A stretch of 64,000 nucleotides of DNA, taken from Erigeron canadensis (taxonomy: Eukaryota; Streptophyta; Magnoliopsida; Asterales; Asteraceae). The notes under the pieces are model-generated. The model was not told the origin of the DNA. It saw only the letters and a list, made by a program, of their open reading frames with translations, and ran no database searches. The DNA is taken from contig NC_057764.1 in the NCBI RefSeq assembly GCF_010389155.1, forward strand, positions 16,678,001 to 16,742,000, read 5' to 3'. A program made the translations under genes and the position numbers. How positions within the stretch are numbered: the stretch's first letter is position 1; each line of letters starts with the position of its first letter. Positions 10,870 to 23,567 of this stretch are shown here, one piece after another.

Positions 10870-11822
10870 TGTGAGTCCACCTACACAAGATGTAACACGA
10901 GAACAAGATATAACAAGATATAAAATAGGTTAACAATAAACACAAGTATATCAAGTAACCCGACTGGCAAGTGGTTCGTATCTAGACAAAGACTAGTTAT
11001 GAACCACAATACAGATATGGATATGAACAATAAAGAACGAGTGCTTGAAACTATATAAATACTAATTATACTCAGGTATTATGGCAATGAGTCGAGATGT
11101 ATTTTTCAATGTATTTTATTTATTGCTATAAACAAAATACAAGAGTTGTTGCAGAACAAAGAAAATCACACTTGTGAAGATATCTAAACAACCCTAGAAA
11201 TACAAATGATCTATGCGACAAGGAATTACTCGTAAGAATACTTAGAGTAATATCACACGTTGCAATTGCCAAAGTTCCAAGCATTTTAGCAAGTGTGAGA
11301 AGTCTTATATTTATAGGCAAACATGTCTTGATGACATGGCAATATGCCGTACAAATATGGTTGGATGCATTTGTGGATTTGTAGGACAAATCCATAACAT
11401 GCTTGTTTAAGGTAAAGTATGTAAGTTTCTTTGATGTAACTTGACATACTTTATTCCCAACCTTTTGCTAAAACTTTCCCAATCTCAGGTATAAAGTAAT
11501 TAACCGGGCAAAGGTAGTTAAAGCTACAAAAAGACTTTCCTCGTAATCAGTGAAAAAGTGTTGTAAATACTTTTTCACTGAGCCTCTTCAGATTCCTCAA
11601 TCAGGTAAGATCTTCTCTGAGCTTTGCTTCTGAGATGATCTTCTTCTTCAGTCTTCAGTCTTTGACTTCAGTCTGAACGTCTTTCAGTGTTGGTTGATTC
11701 TGAATCTGAAGTGAAGCTTCAGTGAGGTTTATTCTGAATGTCTTCAGAATCCTGAGCAAGCTTCCTTCAATGAACTTCAACTATTTTGAACAAATCATAC
11801 TTGGTCGATTTTCGACCTAACA
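10870..11822 (-). repeat. Element C 5' LTR
   Basis: About 953 bp. On the element strand it starts TGTTAGGTCGAAAATCG and ends GGACTCACA next to the PBS. It has a CTTCAG/TCTGAA-rich segment at 11585-11790. No coding content. Confidence 0.85.
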
Positions 11823-12736
11823 ATAGACGACATGTTCTTGTTTTTTAAAAAAAATTAAGAAGAGAAAAAGAACAGAAAATTAATGTAAACATGAGAAGGC
11901 AAACAGATCTTGTTCCAATGATTTAGGAATGGTGGCTCTGATACCATTTGACAGTCCACGAATGCACAACTTGAGTTATAATTAAGCTAGATAAGAAAGT
12001 AAGTAAGAAAATAAATAACAAGAACAATAACAAGTTCGATTGTAATAGATCAATGAAAGTATAATCATATGTATCATTGATTAAACGATGAATACATGGT
12101 CGATATTACAAACTTGACTTACAAGAATACAAATGAACTGGGTAATTGCTAAGTCTAGACACACTATAAACTTGAACAATTACAAGTGATACACACTTTA
12201 AAGGTGACAAACACACATGATACAATGCGTCTGTGTTGCTTTATATAGAGGAAGAACTTAGGCAACACAGCCTTCCTTTGATGTTGATAGATGGTGGTTG
12301 TCGACGTCCCATTGGCTCCTTGTAATTCCAAGCAAAAGCCCTTGTCTTCTTTACCAAAATAGGTATGAGAGAGAAGACCCAAGTTTTTGTCCCAACATGT
12401 ACCTTTGCCATATAAAGTATGTTACAGTTGGAAGAACCACCATGTGATTCTTGTCTTCATATGGTTTGAATACTACCTGCCATGACAAACATTTGGGCAG
12501 CATACAACCCACTGAAGAGAGTCACTGGACTCGCTGAAGACTTGCTGACAACACATGAAGTTCTTAGTCCGTGATGATGACTTAAGCGCGAAGTGGCATT
12601 AGTCCGTGATGACATCAACACGAACTCGTGATGACGTCAGCACGAAGTTCTTATTCTGCTGATTCTAATTTCGCAAAATTCATCGAATTCGAACCAAATC
12701 ATGAATGATCGTTTATAACATGGCTCTGATACCACA
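11823..12736 (-). mobile_element. Element D: LTR element, 5' LTR and leader, inside leader of element E
   Basis: The plus strand shows GGCTCTGATACCA (11934-11946, PBS) two bases from an LTR end TGACAGTCCACG at 11949. The leader (11823-11933) is cut by element C. A TATA box (CTATATAAAG on the element strand) lies near 12240-12250, as expected in an LTR. The outer LTR border could not be fixed: it lies somewhere between about 12440 and 12660, after which the leader of element E begins. Three CGTGATGAC copies occur at about 12570-12640. No coding region of D is visible. Confidence 0.6.
12722..12734 (-). other. Primer-binding site of element E
   Basis: GGCTCTGATACCA on plus (TGGTATCAGAGCC on the element strand), two bases inside the LTR that starts at 12737. 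Its presence shows that this LTR is a 5' LTR and not a solo LTR. Confidence 0.85.
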
Positions 12737-13193
12737 TGTTGGAATAAACATGATTCGATTCGAGTGATAAAACATCCTTAATCGTCCTGTGGAACCTGTA
12801 GGAGCATAAAGCATGGTTGCTATTGATTTCGGGTCCCATAACAAGGTGATTGAGTAATAATGCGATGGGTAATTCGGCTGTAACTTGATGCATGAATTTA
12901 GAGAGGAGAGACACGAAAATTAGGGTATTATGTGTGTAGGGATTAATCTTAACGTAGGGTTAATGACTCTCTATATATAGAGAGAGTATTTACACTTTAA
13001 ACCCCTTTGGTGTTTAATATGTGCACCATTAGTCCTCTTAGTTTCAATCACCTAATGAGAAACCTTATACTACGTCTTTAAGAGTAAATAAGTCCATTAT
13101 ATATTTACTAGACATAGGGATTTCAGTTATCGTCAATTATCATATCAGGAATGATACATGATCAGTGACGGTCACACTAACGTGGTTCCAACA
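12737..13193 (-). repeat. Element E 5' LTR
   Basis: About 457 bp with perfect 8-bp terminal inverted ends TGTTGGAA / TTCCAACA. A near-perfect palindrome CTCTCTATATATAGAGAG at about 12967-12987 includes the likely TATA box. It is the outermost element of the nested cascade. The flank to its right is GAGGT (13194-13198), the predicted TSD. Confidence 0.85.
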
Positions 13194-14620
13194 GAGGTAA
13201 GTCAGACCCACACTTTTGAAATTTCAGTTTTTGTAAACAATCTACCATCCATGTGCATGGTTTTCAAACCAGACCAGATCGGCTGAACTGGGGATAGGGT
13301 TGGGTTTTGTTAACTGATCTGGTTCGAGAAAATAGAAAATGATTTAAAATTAAATGGTACACTTGAACCAATATGGATTGATGAACTTAAGAGGTCGCAT
13401 GCGTTACAATGTACAATTTGGGCGACTTTTGAAACACGTTTGGACCATTTTAACTTTAGTTATTCTCTTATTTTATCCAGTTGAGATAAACCATCGCCCG
13501 AATGGACCCATTTATAAAAGAACGGGCCAAAATGCCACATCTGTTATTCTGGACAAGGAGAGTATAAGTTAAAAAGAAAAGTAGTCCTGGAAGTTCAGTA
13601 GCACCAAAATGCAAACTCAAGAAGAAATTTAATTGTTTTAAATTCTCTTTATGAAACTGTTTATTTACACTACAACTATTGCGACTAGTAGTCATAATAA
13701 TCAGCTTTATATGTTTCGATGGTCAGGTTCTACTTATGACTATCTGATTAATTGGGGTCAAATAATCAGTTTTTAACCAGCTGCCGAAAAAAGGTAAAAC
13801 ATAAATGTCCATCGAAAGCCCAATCGGAATGGGAAACCCTTAAAATAAGTGTCAATTCTACATAAACAATAATGAAAACTTTTAACGGCTATAGCTTAAT
13901 TAAGGCTTATAACTTTCGACCATCTATCAATGTGGATCATCATGTTATAGCACCATCAAACCTACATGGGCATATCAAGCATTATGCAGGGGCGCCCAAT
14001 TTAATTAAATTGTTGTAAGACTTCTTTATTTACTTATCTATATTCATCGTTACTAATGTTTTGTGCCTGTATATCATTGTTAATTCTTTGATGCATACAT
14101 TTTCCCACCACCAACTTTTATTCATTGACAAAAGATTATATTCCATTGGCCGTTTATTTGGCACTCGCTTCATGGGGTGAAGATGACAATTTGCATGGTT
14201 GCTGCATTGTTTTATCAGATTCTAGAAGTCAATTAAGTTGGTAGCCTCATGATGGTATGGATGAAAGGTCGTTCATGATTCAACCTTGTTTTCATATATA
14301 TACTTCGTTGTTGAGAAAATTATATACAAACAATATACAAGAATATAATGGTAACATTTGAATTTGTATGTACACGCTAAAAATTAAAATAGAATTAATT
14401 TATTTCCACAACCAACCCAACAATCCAAATCTCAAATATATTCTAACTTATAAATCTCAACTATCTTCACTAACATAAGAATTTGGTGACTCTGACTAAT
14501 TGAATAGGTACGTGTGGTGAATTGTCTTGACTTATATAATAAAAACTCAATATTATCATTTTTTATTAACCAATTTGGGATAAAATTTTGCACAACCTAA
14601 TAGAACCAAATTTCAATTTG
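13194..14620. other. Intergenic region upstream of the dirigent gene
   Basis: AT-rich, no convincing ORF, no recognised transposon. It holds the distal promoter of the dirigent gene. Confidence 0.5.
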
Positions 14621-14623
14621 TAG

Positions 14624-14632
14624 CTATAAATA
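14624..14632 (+). promoter_or_regulatory. TATA box of the dirigent gene
   Basis: CTATAAATA about 50 bp upstream of the ATG, giving a transcription start near 14655-14660 and a short leader of about 20 bases. No other strong TATA element lies between it and the ATG. Confidence 0.65.
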
Positions 14633-14665
14633 CTCATAAGGTAACACCAATTTGTTGCACACTGA

Positions 14666-15232
<567 letters not shown>

Positions 15233-15233
15233 C

Positions 15234-15816
15234 TCGTATTTTCGTCGCATGAATAATGGTCAACAAAAATATTGCTCATTCATATTGAATATGTACTACG
15301 ACTTGTGAATGTCAATTTTGGAAAATGCTAAATGAAGTCCTAAGCGTTGCATTTGACGTGCATAAAAAATTTATACATTTCCATATCAAAAGCCCACTCC
15401 TTCAATTTTATGATAAGTGTACAACTATTTAATGCACCTTAACAACAACCTTAAGGGTTGTGTTTAGCAAAACCCCTTAAGCTATTTATATCCTTTTTAG
15501 GATACTTTATGTGAGTGTCTCCGGTCACTTTCTTTTAATGGTTTTATAAATAAACTGAAGTGATTAGTTTTTACTTATTTTTTAAGCTGAAGCCAATTAG
15601 TTTTATTGAGAATGATTGATTAGAATACAAGGAACCTTCTATAAAGAGTTAATTACTTAATTTGCATGGTGCAAAACTTAAAAATAACATTCTTCCAGAA
15701 ACATAAACTTGACGTACAGTAGTATATATAAAAATCTACTTATGTTTTAACGTCGAATTTTTCAAGTGCCTCCATGTAATGTACGGTACACAAATATGTT
15801 TCAAGTGATTTAGCAA
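15234..15816. other. Downstream region of the dirigent gene
   Basis: AT-rich 3' flank, no ORF of note. It is the spacer between the gene and a copy of its own 3' end. Confidence 0.5.
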
Positions 15817-15845
15817 GGATATCAAGTTGTATGAGTGTTACTAAC
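15817..15845 (+). pseudogene. Fragment duplicated from the dirigent gene 3' end
   Basis: 29 bases identical to 15205-15233, covering the last nine codons, the stop and one base beyond. It is the only recognisable remnant of a second copy; no further homology is visible upstream of it. It is followed by a poly-T run at about 15860-15878. Confidence 0.7.
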
Positions 15846-16064
15846 CCAAATTTCGATCTGTTTTTTTTTTTTTTTTTGAAAAAATGGAAATTTATGTTAA
15901 ATCTTTTATCTAAAGACTTTTTAACCAAACCATTGTGTCTTAGGATACATTAACATATATCACTAAATAAACTAGTTACCTTTGTTTTCTTTGGTACCTA
16001 GCTTAAATATATACGTACTTTTGTAAGCGGGATATTATATATGCCTATTTTTTGTATTAACCAG

Positions 16065-16092
16065 AGTGAAGACCCGTGCGATGCACGGCTGG
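16065..16092. repeat. CCGTGC-GAT-GCACGG hairpin remnant
   Basis: GACCCGTGCGATGCACGG forms a perfect 6-bp stem with a GAT loop. Such CCGTGCnnnGCACGG hairpins are common in plant interspersed repeats, including Helitron ends, but no CTRR end or partner terminus could be identified, so the class stays open. Confidence 0.35.
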
Positions 16093-16215
16093 GTTACTTG
16101 ATGTGTTTCACGTCTTTGCTAAAGTTTCTAGATCGTTAATCGACGTTTATGAAGTAGTTTATGTGACGCATGTATAGTGAAATGTGTAAATGCGAATCTA
16201 AAAGTTTATGTGTTC

Positions 16216-16336
16216 AGCAAGAATCAACACACCATTTGCTTTTTGGGTACTAAAATATATACTTATTAATCATTTACAAACCATATGTATAGTGCAAGAA
16301 TCAACACACCATCTGCTTTGTGGGTACTAAAATATA
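16216..16336. repeat. Direct repeat of about 44 bp
   Basis: The stretch around AGAATCAACACACCAT and GGGTACTAAAATATA occurs at about 16217-16260 and again at 16294-16336 with few differences. It is a local tandem duplication with a spacer. Confidence 0.7.
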
Positions 16337-16552
16337 CAAACAAAAGAAAAATGGTTCATACGCCTGGAAGTGTTGTGTATATGTAAACCAGCTAATGATT
16401 ATTGTGTAACTATAACTCTCTGCAGCATAACATTTATACATTGATATAACAATTGTTTGTATCACATAAATGATGTTTAATTTACATAGACCAAACAAAT
16501 AGATGGAATTGTAGTGGTAGTGCAATGCAAGTTAAAAGTTTAATAGTGTCAC

Positions 16553-17030
16553 ATGTATTCAAAAATCCTATCTGATGGGAAAAGGAAGAAGGTTAAAGGA
16601 ACAACTTATGTAATGAATTTGGATGTAGAGTTACCGAAGCATGTTGTGAAAATAGGAGTCCCGAAAGCGAATGAGCCTGCTCAAGAGCAACAGTTTGCTG
16701 GAAAGAAACTTGAAGATACAAAGGAGGAGACGACTGATGATAACAAAGCACCCAACTCAAAGCAGGTTTGCCCCTCTTAAACACACCCGAGCCAACAAAA
16801 ACACCATACCGCTCAACAATATCACCAGAGTTGCATCAACTGGAGTAGCCACATCACCTGCAGCAAACTGTACCACTGGAAGCCTCCCCAATTGCTTTGT
16901 ATGCATTACCTAACATACAGAGTTGCATCAACTAGAGTAGCCACATCATCGTCCATCATTGCCAGAACCCTAGTGTCGCCCATCATTGACCTAGCATTTC
17001 CCACTGCTTCAAATACGTTGCCTACAAAAT
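16553..17030. other. Coding-like fragments of unknown origin
   Basis: A 75-codon plus frame (16553-16780) is rich in Lys, Glu and Pro and ends just past a possible splice donor (AAGCAG/GTTTGC). From 16795 to 17025 the minus strand reads protein-like pieces, and a segment with AGAGTTGCATCAACT is repeated at 16828 and 16921. I do not recognise a family. These look like exons of a decayed gene or of a transposon cargo. Confidence 0.25.
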
Positions 17031-17350
17031 CTGGACAGAATTATATATATATATGACTACCATAGCATAAAGAAAAAAATAAAGCTAACTTTTAATCCTA
17101 ACCATTAAAATTCATAATCCTTTAAATCTTGGCCTTTAAAATTCAAAGTCAAATTTCTAAAATTATAAAAGTCAAAAGATATAAACATGGTAACTTTTCA
17201 ATTGTATTAAACATACTAACTAATTGCTTAAAAAAATTTAAGTACATAGTACGCTAAAAAAAAAAAACAAATCATACGACAATGATAAGAGTGTTTATGT
17301 ATAACAACATACTTTAATTAGTTATTCTTACACTAAAGTAGATAAAAAAA

Positions 17351-17500
17351 ATTTTTTTTTTTGAAAGGTGAATTTCTCTTGAATATTTCGTGTCATGATT
17401 CGACAGCGAGAGGTCTAGCATACGTTGTCTTGACCGTGTCCGCGCTAAAGAGCTCACTCGAAGTAGAAATGCCTATTTCAAATACCCAATGGGGGGAAAA
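17351..17500 (-). mobile_element. A-tailed short retroelement-like repeat
   Basis: On the minus strand a compact GC-richer stretch ends in a long poly-A (poly-T on plus at 17349-17361). This is the pattern of a SINE or a 5'-truncated LINE 3' end. No pol III boxes are certain. Confidence 0.3.
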
Positions 17501-17687
17501 ATTTAATTAGTTTTGAATTATATATGATGAATAATGTTTGATATTTTCACATTTTTGATCGATTAGTTTCAAATTAATGGAAGTTTTCTATTTTAGTTAA
17601 TTTGGTAAATGGTAAACTTATAAACTCTCACACCAAATTTATAATTTCTAAGAAAAAAAATACTATAAGAAAGAATATGATAGATTT

Positions 17688-17816
17688 TTTTTTTGAACGG
17701 CGGATGGGAAGGTCGTTCCATCAAGTTGAGCAGTGACATCCAAACGGGCAGTATGTTAAGGGTTCGAAACGCTTTACACCGCTGGTACCCCCAAAGGGAG
17801 CCCATTACATGCAAAA
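17688..17816 (-). mobile_element. A-tailed SINE-like repeat
   Basis: Second poly-T-led block on plus (17688-17695), i.e. poly-A tailed on minus. The minus strand includes GTTTCGAACCC, one base from a pol III B box (GGTTCGANNCC). About 120 bp, so possibly a SINE. Confidence 0.35.
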
Positions 17817-19548
17817 TTTTGTAATCATAGATTCAAAAATAACTAGATGTTAGAGTTTTTGCATAGATTAGAAGTGTGCTCGTGTAATACATGGCATCCA
17901 AATATTTTTTAAATGATATCGGAAGGACATGAAGTTAAAAAGTAAGTGACGGTTTCTGGCTGCTGGCATCCGTGAGGGTTGTGTAACATAGAGAGTTTAA
18001 GGTGTATCATACTACAAAGTTGAAAACCTTTGGGTAATAGTCCAGTAGCCATTAGCCACCACTTTACAGGGGAGGTCAAATTTGAGATAATCAAAGGATT
18101 ATTAAGTGACTGAGAATCATCTGGACGCTAGTCTGACTAGAGGATTAGTGGATACCAAATGGTACATTAGATGATTTCCATCCAATTACCTTTTTTTACT
18201 ACAAAGTTGAATTTTTATTTGTATTGTTTTTACATTACCATTTGTTGTTATATTGACTTTTTAATTACGATAATATATAATATATAAGCACGACCCAGTT
18301 ATGTTGACATGTTGCACTCTCTGATCTAACTCTAAAAATTAAAAGTTTCATGTTCAAAAGTTCAACTCGTGATCAACCCGGGTTTACAGAGTTGGCCAAG
18401 TTATAGGTTAGCGGGTTGATAAGTAAAATAAGTTGATTAAATTATAGGTTAGCGGGTTGATAAGTAAGATGAGTTGGTTAGTCAAGTATGCTTTTAAGTG
18501 GATTGGTTTTGATTAAGTATGTCAAATCAGTTGTTTTTAGGTCAATTTCATAACCCGATCAACGACCGGGTATTGGTCTAGTTATTAATAGTTGTAAAAA
18601 TTGAAATAGAGTGGCTGACATGGTTTCCTCATTATACCCAGTGCATTAACGGTTGTTAGCTAAATATGGAATCCTATTTTTGGTTACAATATATTGCGTA
18701 GTATAATACTAACAACTTCGAAAATCTAGAAACATATAGGTCGACTTTTTGTAGAATGTCAATATATTTGACTGTTTGATATTATTTTGACTGGATATTT
18801 AACTCATTATTCTTATGACTGGATATTTAACTCATTATTCCTAAGATGATTTGATCATCGGGAGTCCACTCAAGCACAAGGTTGTCTGCGAGTTTCTTTT
18901 CGCCATAAAATTATATCATAACCACTCAAGGCTTCTTCGCACCTTCAATTCAATGTGAACCCTACCCACATAACTTTGTTTATTCCATGTAATAAGTCAC
19001 ACCAACTCGATACCATTTTCCAAATCACATTTGCATACTTTCAATAGGCAAAACAATGTGAATCTGCTAACCCTCACTTATCATCACATAAAAGGGGCTA
19101 CAAAAAGTTACACCATGTCTTGACTCGCACATAAAATTACCCGTTTTGACTCATACCCTTTTTTACCCATATAATATCACCCGCCTAGTAGACACGTCAG
19201 CATATTGGGCGAGTCAAACAGGTTCAGGTCAAATCGAGCACTCTTTTGGCAGGGTTCAAAACGGATAGAGTTGGTTGACCCGAAATACATTTTGTCCAAT
19301 AAAGTTCAACTTTTGTATAACTGTGTATTATAAAGACAGATTATGTATTATTTAGATAATAATGATGTAAAATCTGCCAAAACGAATTAGGAGGTTTTAT
19401 GCTACAAAAGTTCACTTTGGTGACCTTCAGCGACTTTCCTGTTCATTCCAGTTTTTGTTTACCCATTAAAAGAACGTAAACCAAAGCGACACATTCAAAA
19501 GTAGGTGAGGGGTTTGACATTAACACATGTATCAAATACCTTGTCCAA
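17817..19548. other. Intergenic region with two small tandem duplications
   Basis: No gene seen. Local duplications: GGTTAGCGGGTTGATAAGTA at about 18405 and 18444, and a 28-bp unit repeated at 18789 and 18817 (GACTGGATATTTAACTCAT). Confidence 0.5.
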
Positions 19549-19853
19549 TGTTGGTCCCTCGTCCCTCTCGTCCCTCACTTGAACGAAAATAACAATACTA
19601 AACTATTCTTCTAATTTCACAATCGTAGGTTTACATGTATATATATAGTTTTCGAACCTGTACAGGTATGTACTGTTCAAACCGACACCAAACTTATAAC
19701 TAACGTACCTATTCTAAAAGACGCCTTCCTTCGGAAACTAAACTGCCTAACCGACATATAACTACCATTCGGTTGTAGACTTTATTCTTGACACTTTAGA
19801 CCCCTTAACTTATACATCGACACTTCCATGGATTGATAAATTAGTATCCAACA
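19549..19853 (-). repeat. Element F 3' LTR
   Basis: About 305 bp, ends TG...CA. Nearly identical to 34795-35106 except for scattered substitutions and a short length difference around CTGTACA. The polypurine tract is immediately inside. Confidence 0.9.
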
Positions 19854-19944
19854 CTCCTCCCTAATTTATTAATCCATGCCTTTGTTATCTTCAAACTTCA
19901 TCATCTTTATCCTTGAACTTTGGCTTGTTTCCACTTCCTTTGTC

Positions 19945-20241
19945 TTAATCTTTAACTCGATCATTGTCTTGAACTTCTTCATTGATTTGACTTTTTTCTT
20001 CCTTGTCTTTAATCTCGTCTAGATCATCGTTGTTAACTTTGTCGGTATCTTCCATTATTTGTATCATCTCATCGTCTTGAATCTCCAACAATGTGTTTCT
20101 TGTATCACGATCTTCGTATTCAACTTTCTTGTTTCTTGACTTGATGTCTTTCTCAATCTTGCTTTCCTTTTGAGAACTTGATGGCGTCTCTGAGTGCTTC
20201 TTGCATTCGCTGTTGTCAACTCTTAGTTCTTCCTCTAGGAG
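19945..20241 (-). pseudogene. Element F gag, C-terminal 98 codons
   Basis: Once one TSD copy (AGAAA on the element strand) is used as a bridge, the frame of the main gag part (32643-33945) continues here with no shift, to a TAA at 19945-19947. The segment is charged, rich in Glu, Asp and Lys. It ends about 90 bases before the 3' LTR, so there is no room for a pol gene. Confidence 0.8.
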
Positions 20242-20246
20242 TTTCT

Positions 20247-20717
20247 TGATCGTGTATAGATATCCATTACAACAAGACGAGTGGATAATAGCTAGTAAAG
20301 TAATCTCTCGAAACCCCTAATATGTATTCTCAAAAAGCTCGAGTTACAAAGGATGTCTCGAGTTATGTAATAGTACTCTAACCTTGCTTAATCAGCCAAA
20401 ATACACACATTCAAAATACTCTAACCTCGAGTTATGTAATATACTTTCTATAAAAGCTCAATTCAATGTCTGTCAATACACACATTCAATTCAATCACAT
20501 TCAATGCTTACAGTCAATCAAGAATCAATCATATCATATTCATCACACAATCAATGCTTACAGTCAATCAAGAATCAATCATATCATATTCATCACACAA
20601 TCACTGCCACCTTAGACTCGCTAAGAGTTTGTTAGGTTCGCACTGATTTATCAGGAGTTGTAGTGATTGTGCCCTAATCTTAATCCGTCACTGAACTGAT
20701 GAATTTAGGTTCAAACA
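20247..20717 (+). repeat. Element G 5' LTR (internally deleted)
   Basis: Only 471 bp. Its first about 145 and last about 300 bases match the right LTR, but the middle of about 900 bp, including the minisatellite, is missing. A 61-bp unit with AATGCTTACAGTCAATCAAG is present twice in tandem (about 20505-20600). Confidence 0.85.
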
Positions 20718-20808
20718 TTGGCGCCATCCGTGGGACCGTTTTTTGAACAGATTCCATTCTCTCAAAAATCAAAATCACCATTTTGTGTCACTATTTCCTT
20801 GGTTTTGC

Positions 20809-22653
20809 ATGGCTGGGAAAGAAACTCCACTTTCAAAGGTAACATCATCTGAGTTTATAGGGATGGAGACAACTGGTGGGGAAGGGTTACCAAGAAACAC
20901 CACCGTTACTCCACCACCCATCATCACTGTAGAGGAAGGCGTTAGTAGTGAACGTATCCCAAGTGAAAAAAGAATCTCTGGTCAGAAACTATTGGATGTC
21001 ACATCTAGACTCCAATATTCTTCTGGAAGTATACTTGATAAAAATACAACTATGGGGTCATTGTTCTCCACATTGGGAACATCATTTTCACCTGCCACCT
21101 CTTTTGTAGGCTTACCAAGTTGTACTACTCAAACGAGCTTACCCTCTTTTGTCACTAAAGATCTATCAAAAAATACAAGTTCTCAAACTCAAGATGCTAC
21201 CCCAATGGCATCCTTGCCAGTCACATCCTTGTCGGTTACACCCTTACCACTCGGGAGTGACTTGGTTACCCCAGATAGACATCCCATCCCTGGCTCATCA
21301 GGGACCATCACTATGCAAGAAAACCAACTTGTAGAATTACTGAAGTTTGTAGGGGAGTCCTCTCAAAATTCTCTTCACCCACCAACCACTTCCACTTTAC
21401 CAATACAACCTAACCAAGAGTGGTTGTCACAACTAATCAATGCTCTAAAACCTGCTCTAGCTCCAACTCCATCTCCCCTACCACCAACCTCTATGGAATC
21501 TTTTATGACATTGATGGTTGAGCAACCTAAAAAGCAGCAACAACCCAACCTGGAGCCAACACCACCATCAAACCCGGCTCTGGAATTGCTAAAAATGATG
21601 AAAGTATTATCAAGGGTGGAGGAAGGAGAGAGAGCTCGAACTATAAGCATTCCAAGGTTGGCAGTGAAGTCAAGGTTCTGTGATTGGATTGCTGAGTACC
21701 CATTCCCTGATGGCCAGAAGGTTCCTCCTGTTGTGGGAACCTACGATGGTACAAGGGACCCAGAAGACCACCTAGCTTTGTATGACCAAGCCGTTCTTAC
21801 AAAAAAATGGGTGGATCATGTGGCTTGCCACTTGTTCCCAGGGACATTGCAAGGCCATGCTAGAGATTGGTTCACAGGCCTGCCAGAGAAGGGTATCAAA
21901 GATTTCCAAGACTTGAAAGAAAAGTTTGTGGCTCATTTCTTCCAACAAAAGAAGCATCAACGTAATCACTTGGAGGCCCATTTGATAAGGCAACTATAGA
22001 ATGAGCCACTCAGGGACTTCATTCTGAGATTTACTCAAGAATGTCAAAAGATACCCGGGCTCCCTGAAAGTCAACAAATTTCAGGCTTCACTCTAGCTCT
22101 GCATCCTGGCCCCCTCCAAGAAAAGTTGACTACAAAGGTTCCAAAGACCTTCAAAGAAGCCATTGACAGAGCCTATGATTACCTCCGGTCTAGGGAGACT
22201 GCCTCACTAGTAAGAGGAGTCACCATGAAGGAAAAGTCATTGGGGGGAGGGTCATCTGATGGCAGCCGTCATGATGGTCAAGATCGACAAGAAAAAAGAT
22301 TTAGTCCATATAACAAAAATGCATTAACCGTCAATCTGGTTAAGTGTCCCAGGGAAATCTTGAGCACTGAGAAAGTTTGTGCAACTTTCAAGCCTTCTTC
22401 CCCGATGAACTTTATATCTGGGAAGAAGAAGATGGACGAATATTGTGAATTCCATGAAGATTATGGTCATGACACAAATGCATGCAAGCAACTCAAAATA
22501 GCAATCAATAAGGCAGTGAAGGAAGGAAAATTGGAACATTTGGTCGCTGGAGCTAAGGAAGGAAGGAAGGATGGGGCGAAAAAGACATTTGTATGGCCGA
22601 AGAAGAGTAAGGATGATAAGGATCCAGGTCCAACAGAAGGCTATGTTGAATGA
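20809..22653 (+). pseudogene. Element G gag
   Basis: 614-codon frame with one TAG at 21997-21999 (probably from CAG). The start chosen is the first ATG (MAGKETPLSK). The N-terminal 270 residues are Ser/Thr/Pro-rich. They are followed by the retrotransposon gag domain: RFCDWIAEYPFPDGQK, YDGTRDPEDHLALYDQA, ARDWFTGLPEKGIKDFQDL, then past the stop FILRFTQECQKIPGLP. The nucleocapsid-like motif is YCEFHEDYGHDTNACKQL (Cys, His, His, Cys pattern), followed by AVKEGKLEHLVAG. This arrangement is typical of gypsy/Tat-like gag in eudicots. No protease frame follows. Confidence 0.85.
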
Positions 22654-22974
22654 TCATGGAAGGCGATTAAAGCCACAAAGGCATGCCATGATGGCAGCAA
22701 TCATCCTTCTACCCTAACTATGTTGGTCACCCATCTTTCCCTTATTTTTAAAAATCTATCATTTAAGTGCTTCTTTGAAAATGACAGTTGGTCTAGTCAT
22801 GTATCCCAACTTTGTCACTAATGAACTTATCGTTTTACTTAGAAGCATGTCATTTCAAACAACTCTTCACATATAAATCAAAAGGGTAATCCGGATTGAT
22901 AAGCATGAAGAAAACCCTTCATTTAAGCAACTTCCTATCCGGATCATAAAACCCAAGTGCCTATAAGGCTAAGA
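22654..22974 (+). other. Element G post-gag non-coding segment
   Basis: No ORF. It continues after the hAT insertion at 26962. Confidence 0.5.
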
Positions 22975-23539
22975 CATACAAGTAAGGCTGGCAATTTTGA
23001 CACGAAACCTGTTAACACGACACGACCTGTTCTTAACAAGTTTCGTGTTTAGGTTTAACAGGTTTCGTCTCTTAACAGATTCGGATCTGTTAAGACACGA
23101 AATATTTTCGTGTCTTAACAGGTCCGGACCTGTTAAGTTATACGTATATATACTATGTTAAATTTATGAAACCCTATCTACTTCTTATTTCCTAATACGC
23201 CTCCCTCAGTCCATCTCCTTCAGTCAGTCTCTCTCTCTTTCTTCAATCGATCGATCCCTCTTTCTTTCACTTTCACAGACCAAAAATTATCATCAGTCAG
23301 CAATTGATTCATCAGTAAAAAATTATCCCCTTTCTTCAACAATTAATAATCAATCGATCCCCCTTTCTAATAATCATCAGTCAATCCCCCTATCTATTAA
23401 CTGATCCACAACAATTCTATCAATCCCCCTTTCTATTAATCGATCCCCATTTTTACTATATGTGTTTTATTGAATTAATCAATCACTATTAATCATCATC
23501 ATATGCTGCTGCTAATTGGACACCCAGATCAAAGGTATT

Positions 23540-23567
23540 CATTATTATTATTATTATTATTATTATT
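23540..23567. repeat. (ATT)n microsatellite
   Basis: Nine or so ATT units just after a possible splice donor (AAAG/GTATTC) in the 5' part of the hAT element. Confidence 0.8.

Larger units (their letters stand above)
7882..11822 (-). mobile_element. Element C: Ty1/copia retrotransposon, 5' part
   Basis: Minus-strand copia element with 5' LTR 10870-11822, PBS, gag, spacer, protease and the start of the pre-integrase domain. Element B is inserted at 7881/7882, so its integrase, RT, RNase H and 3' LTR are displaced beyond the left edge. The right flank after the LTR is ATAGA (11823-11827), the predicted TSD. Element C is inserted in the leader of element D. Confidence 0.85.

Noticed and set aside
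20743..20808. Upstream start for the element G gag
   Set aside because: The 20743 codon is TTG and lies in the priming and leader region; the first ATG in frame is 20809.
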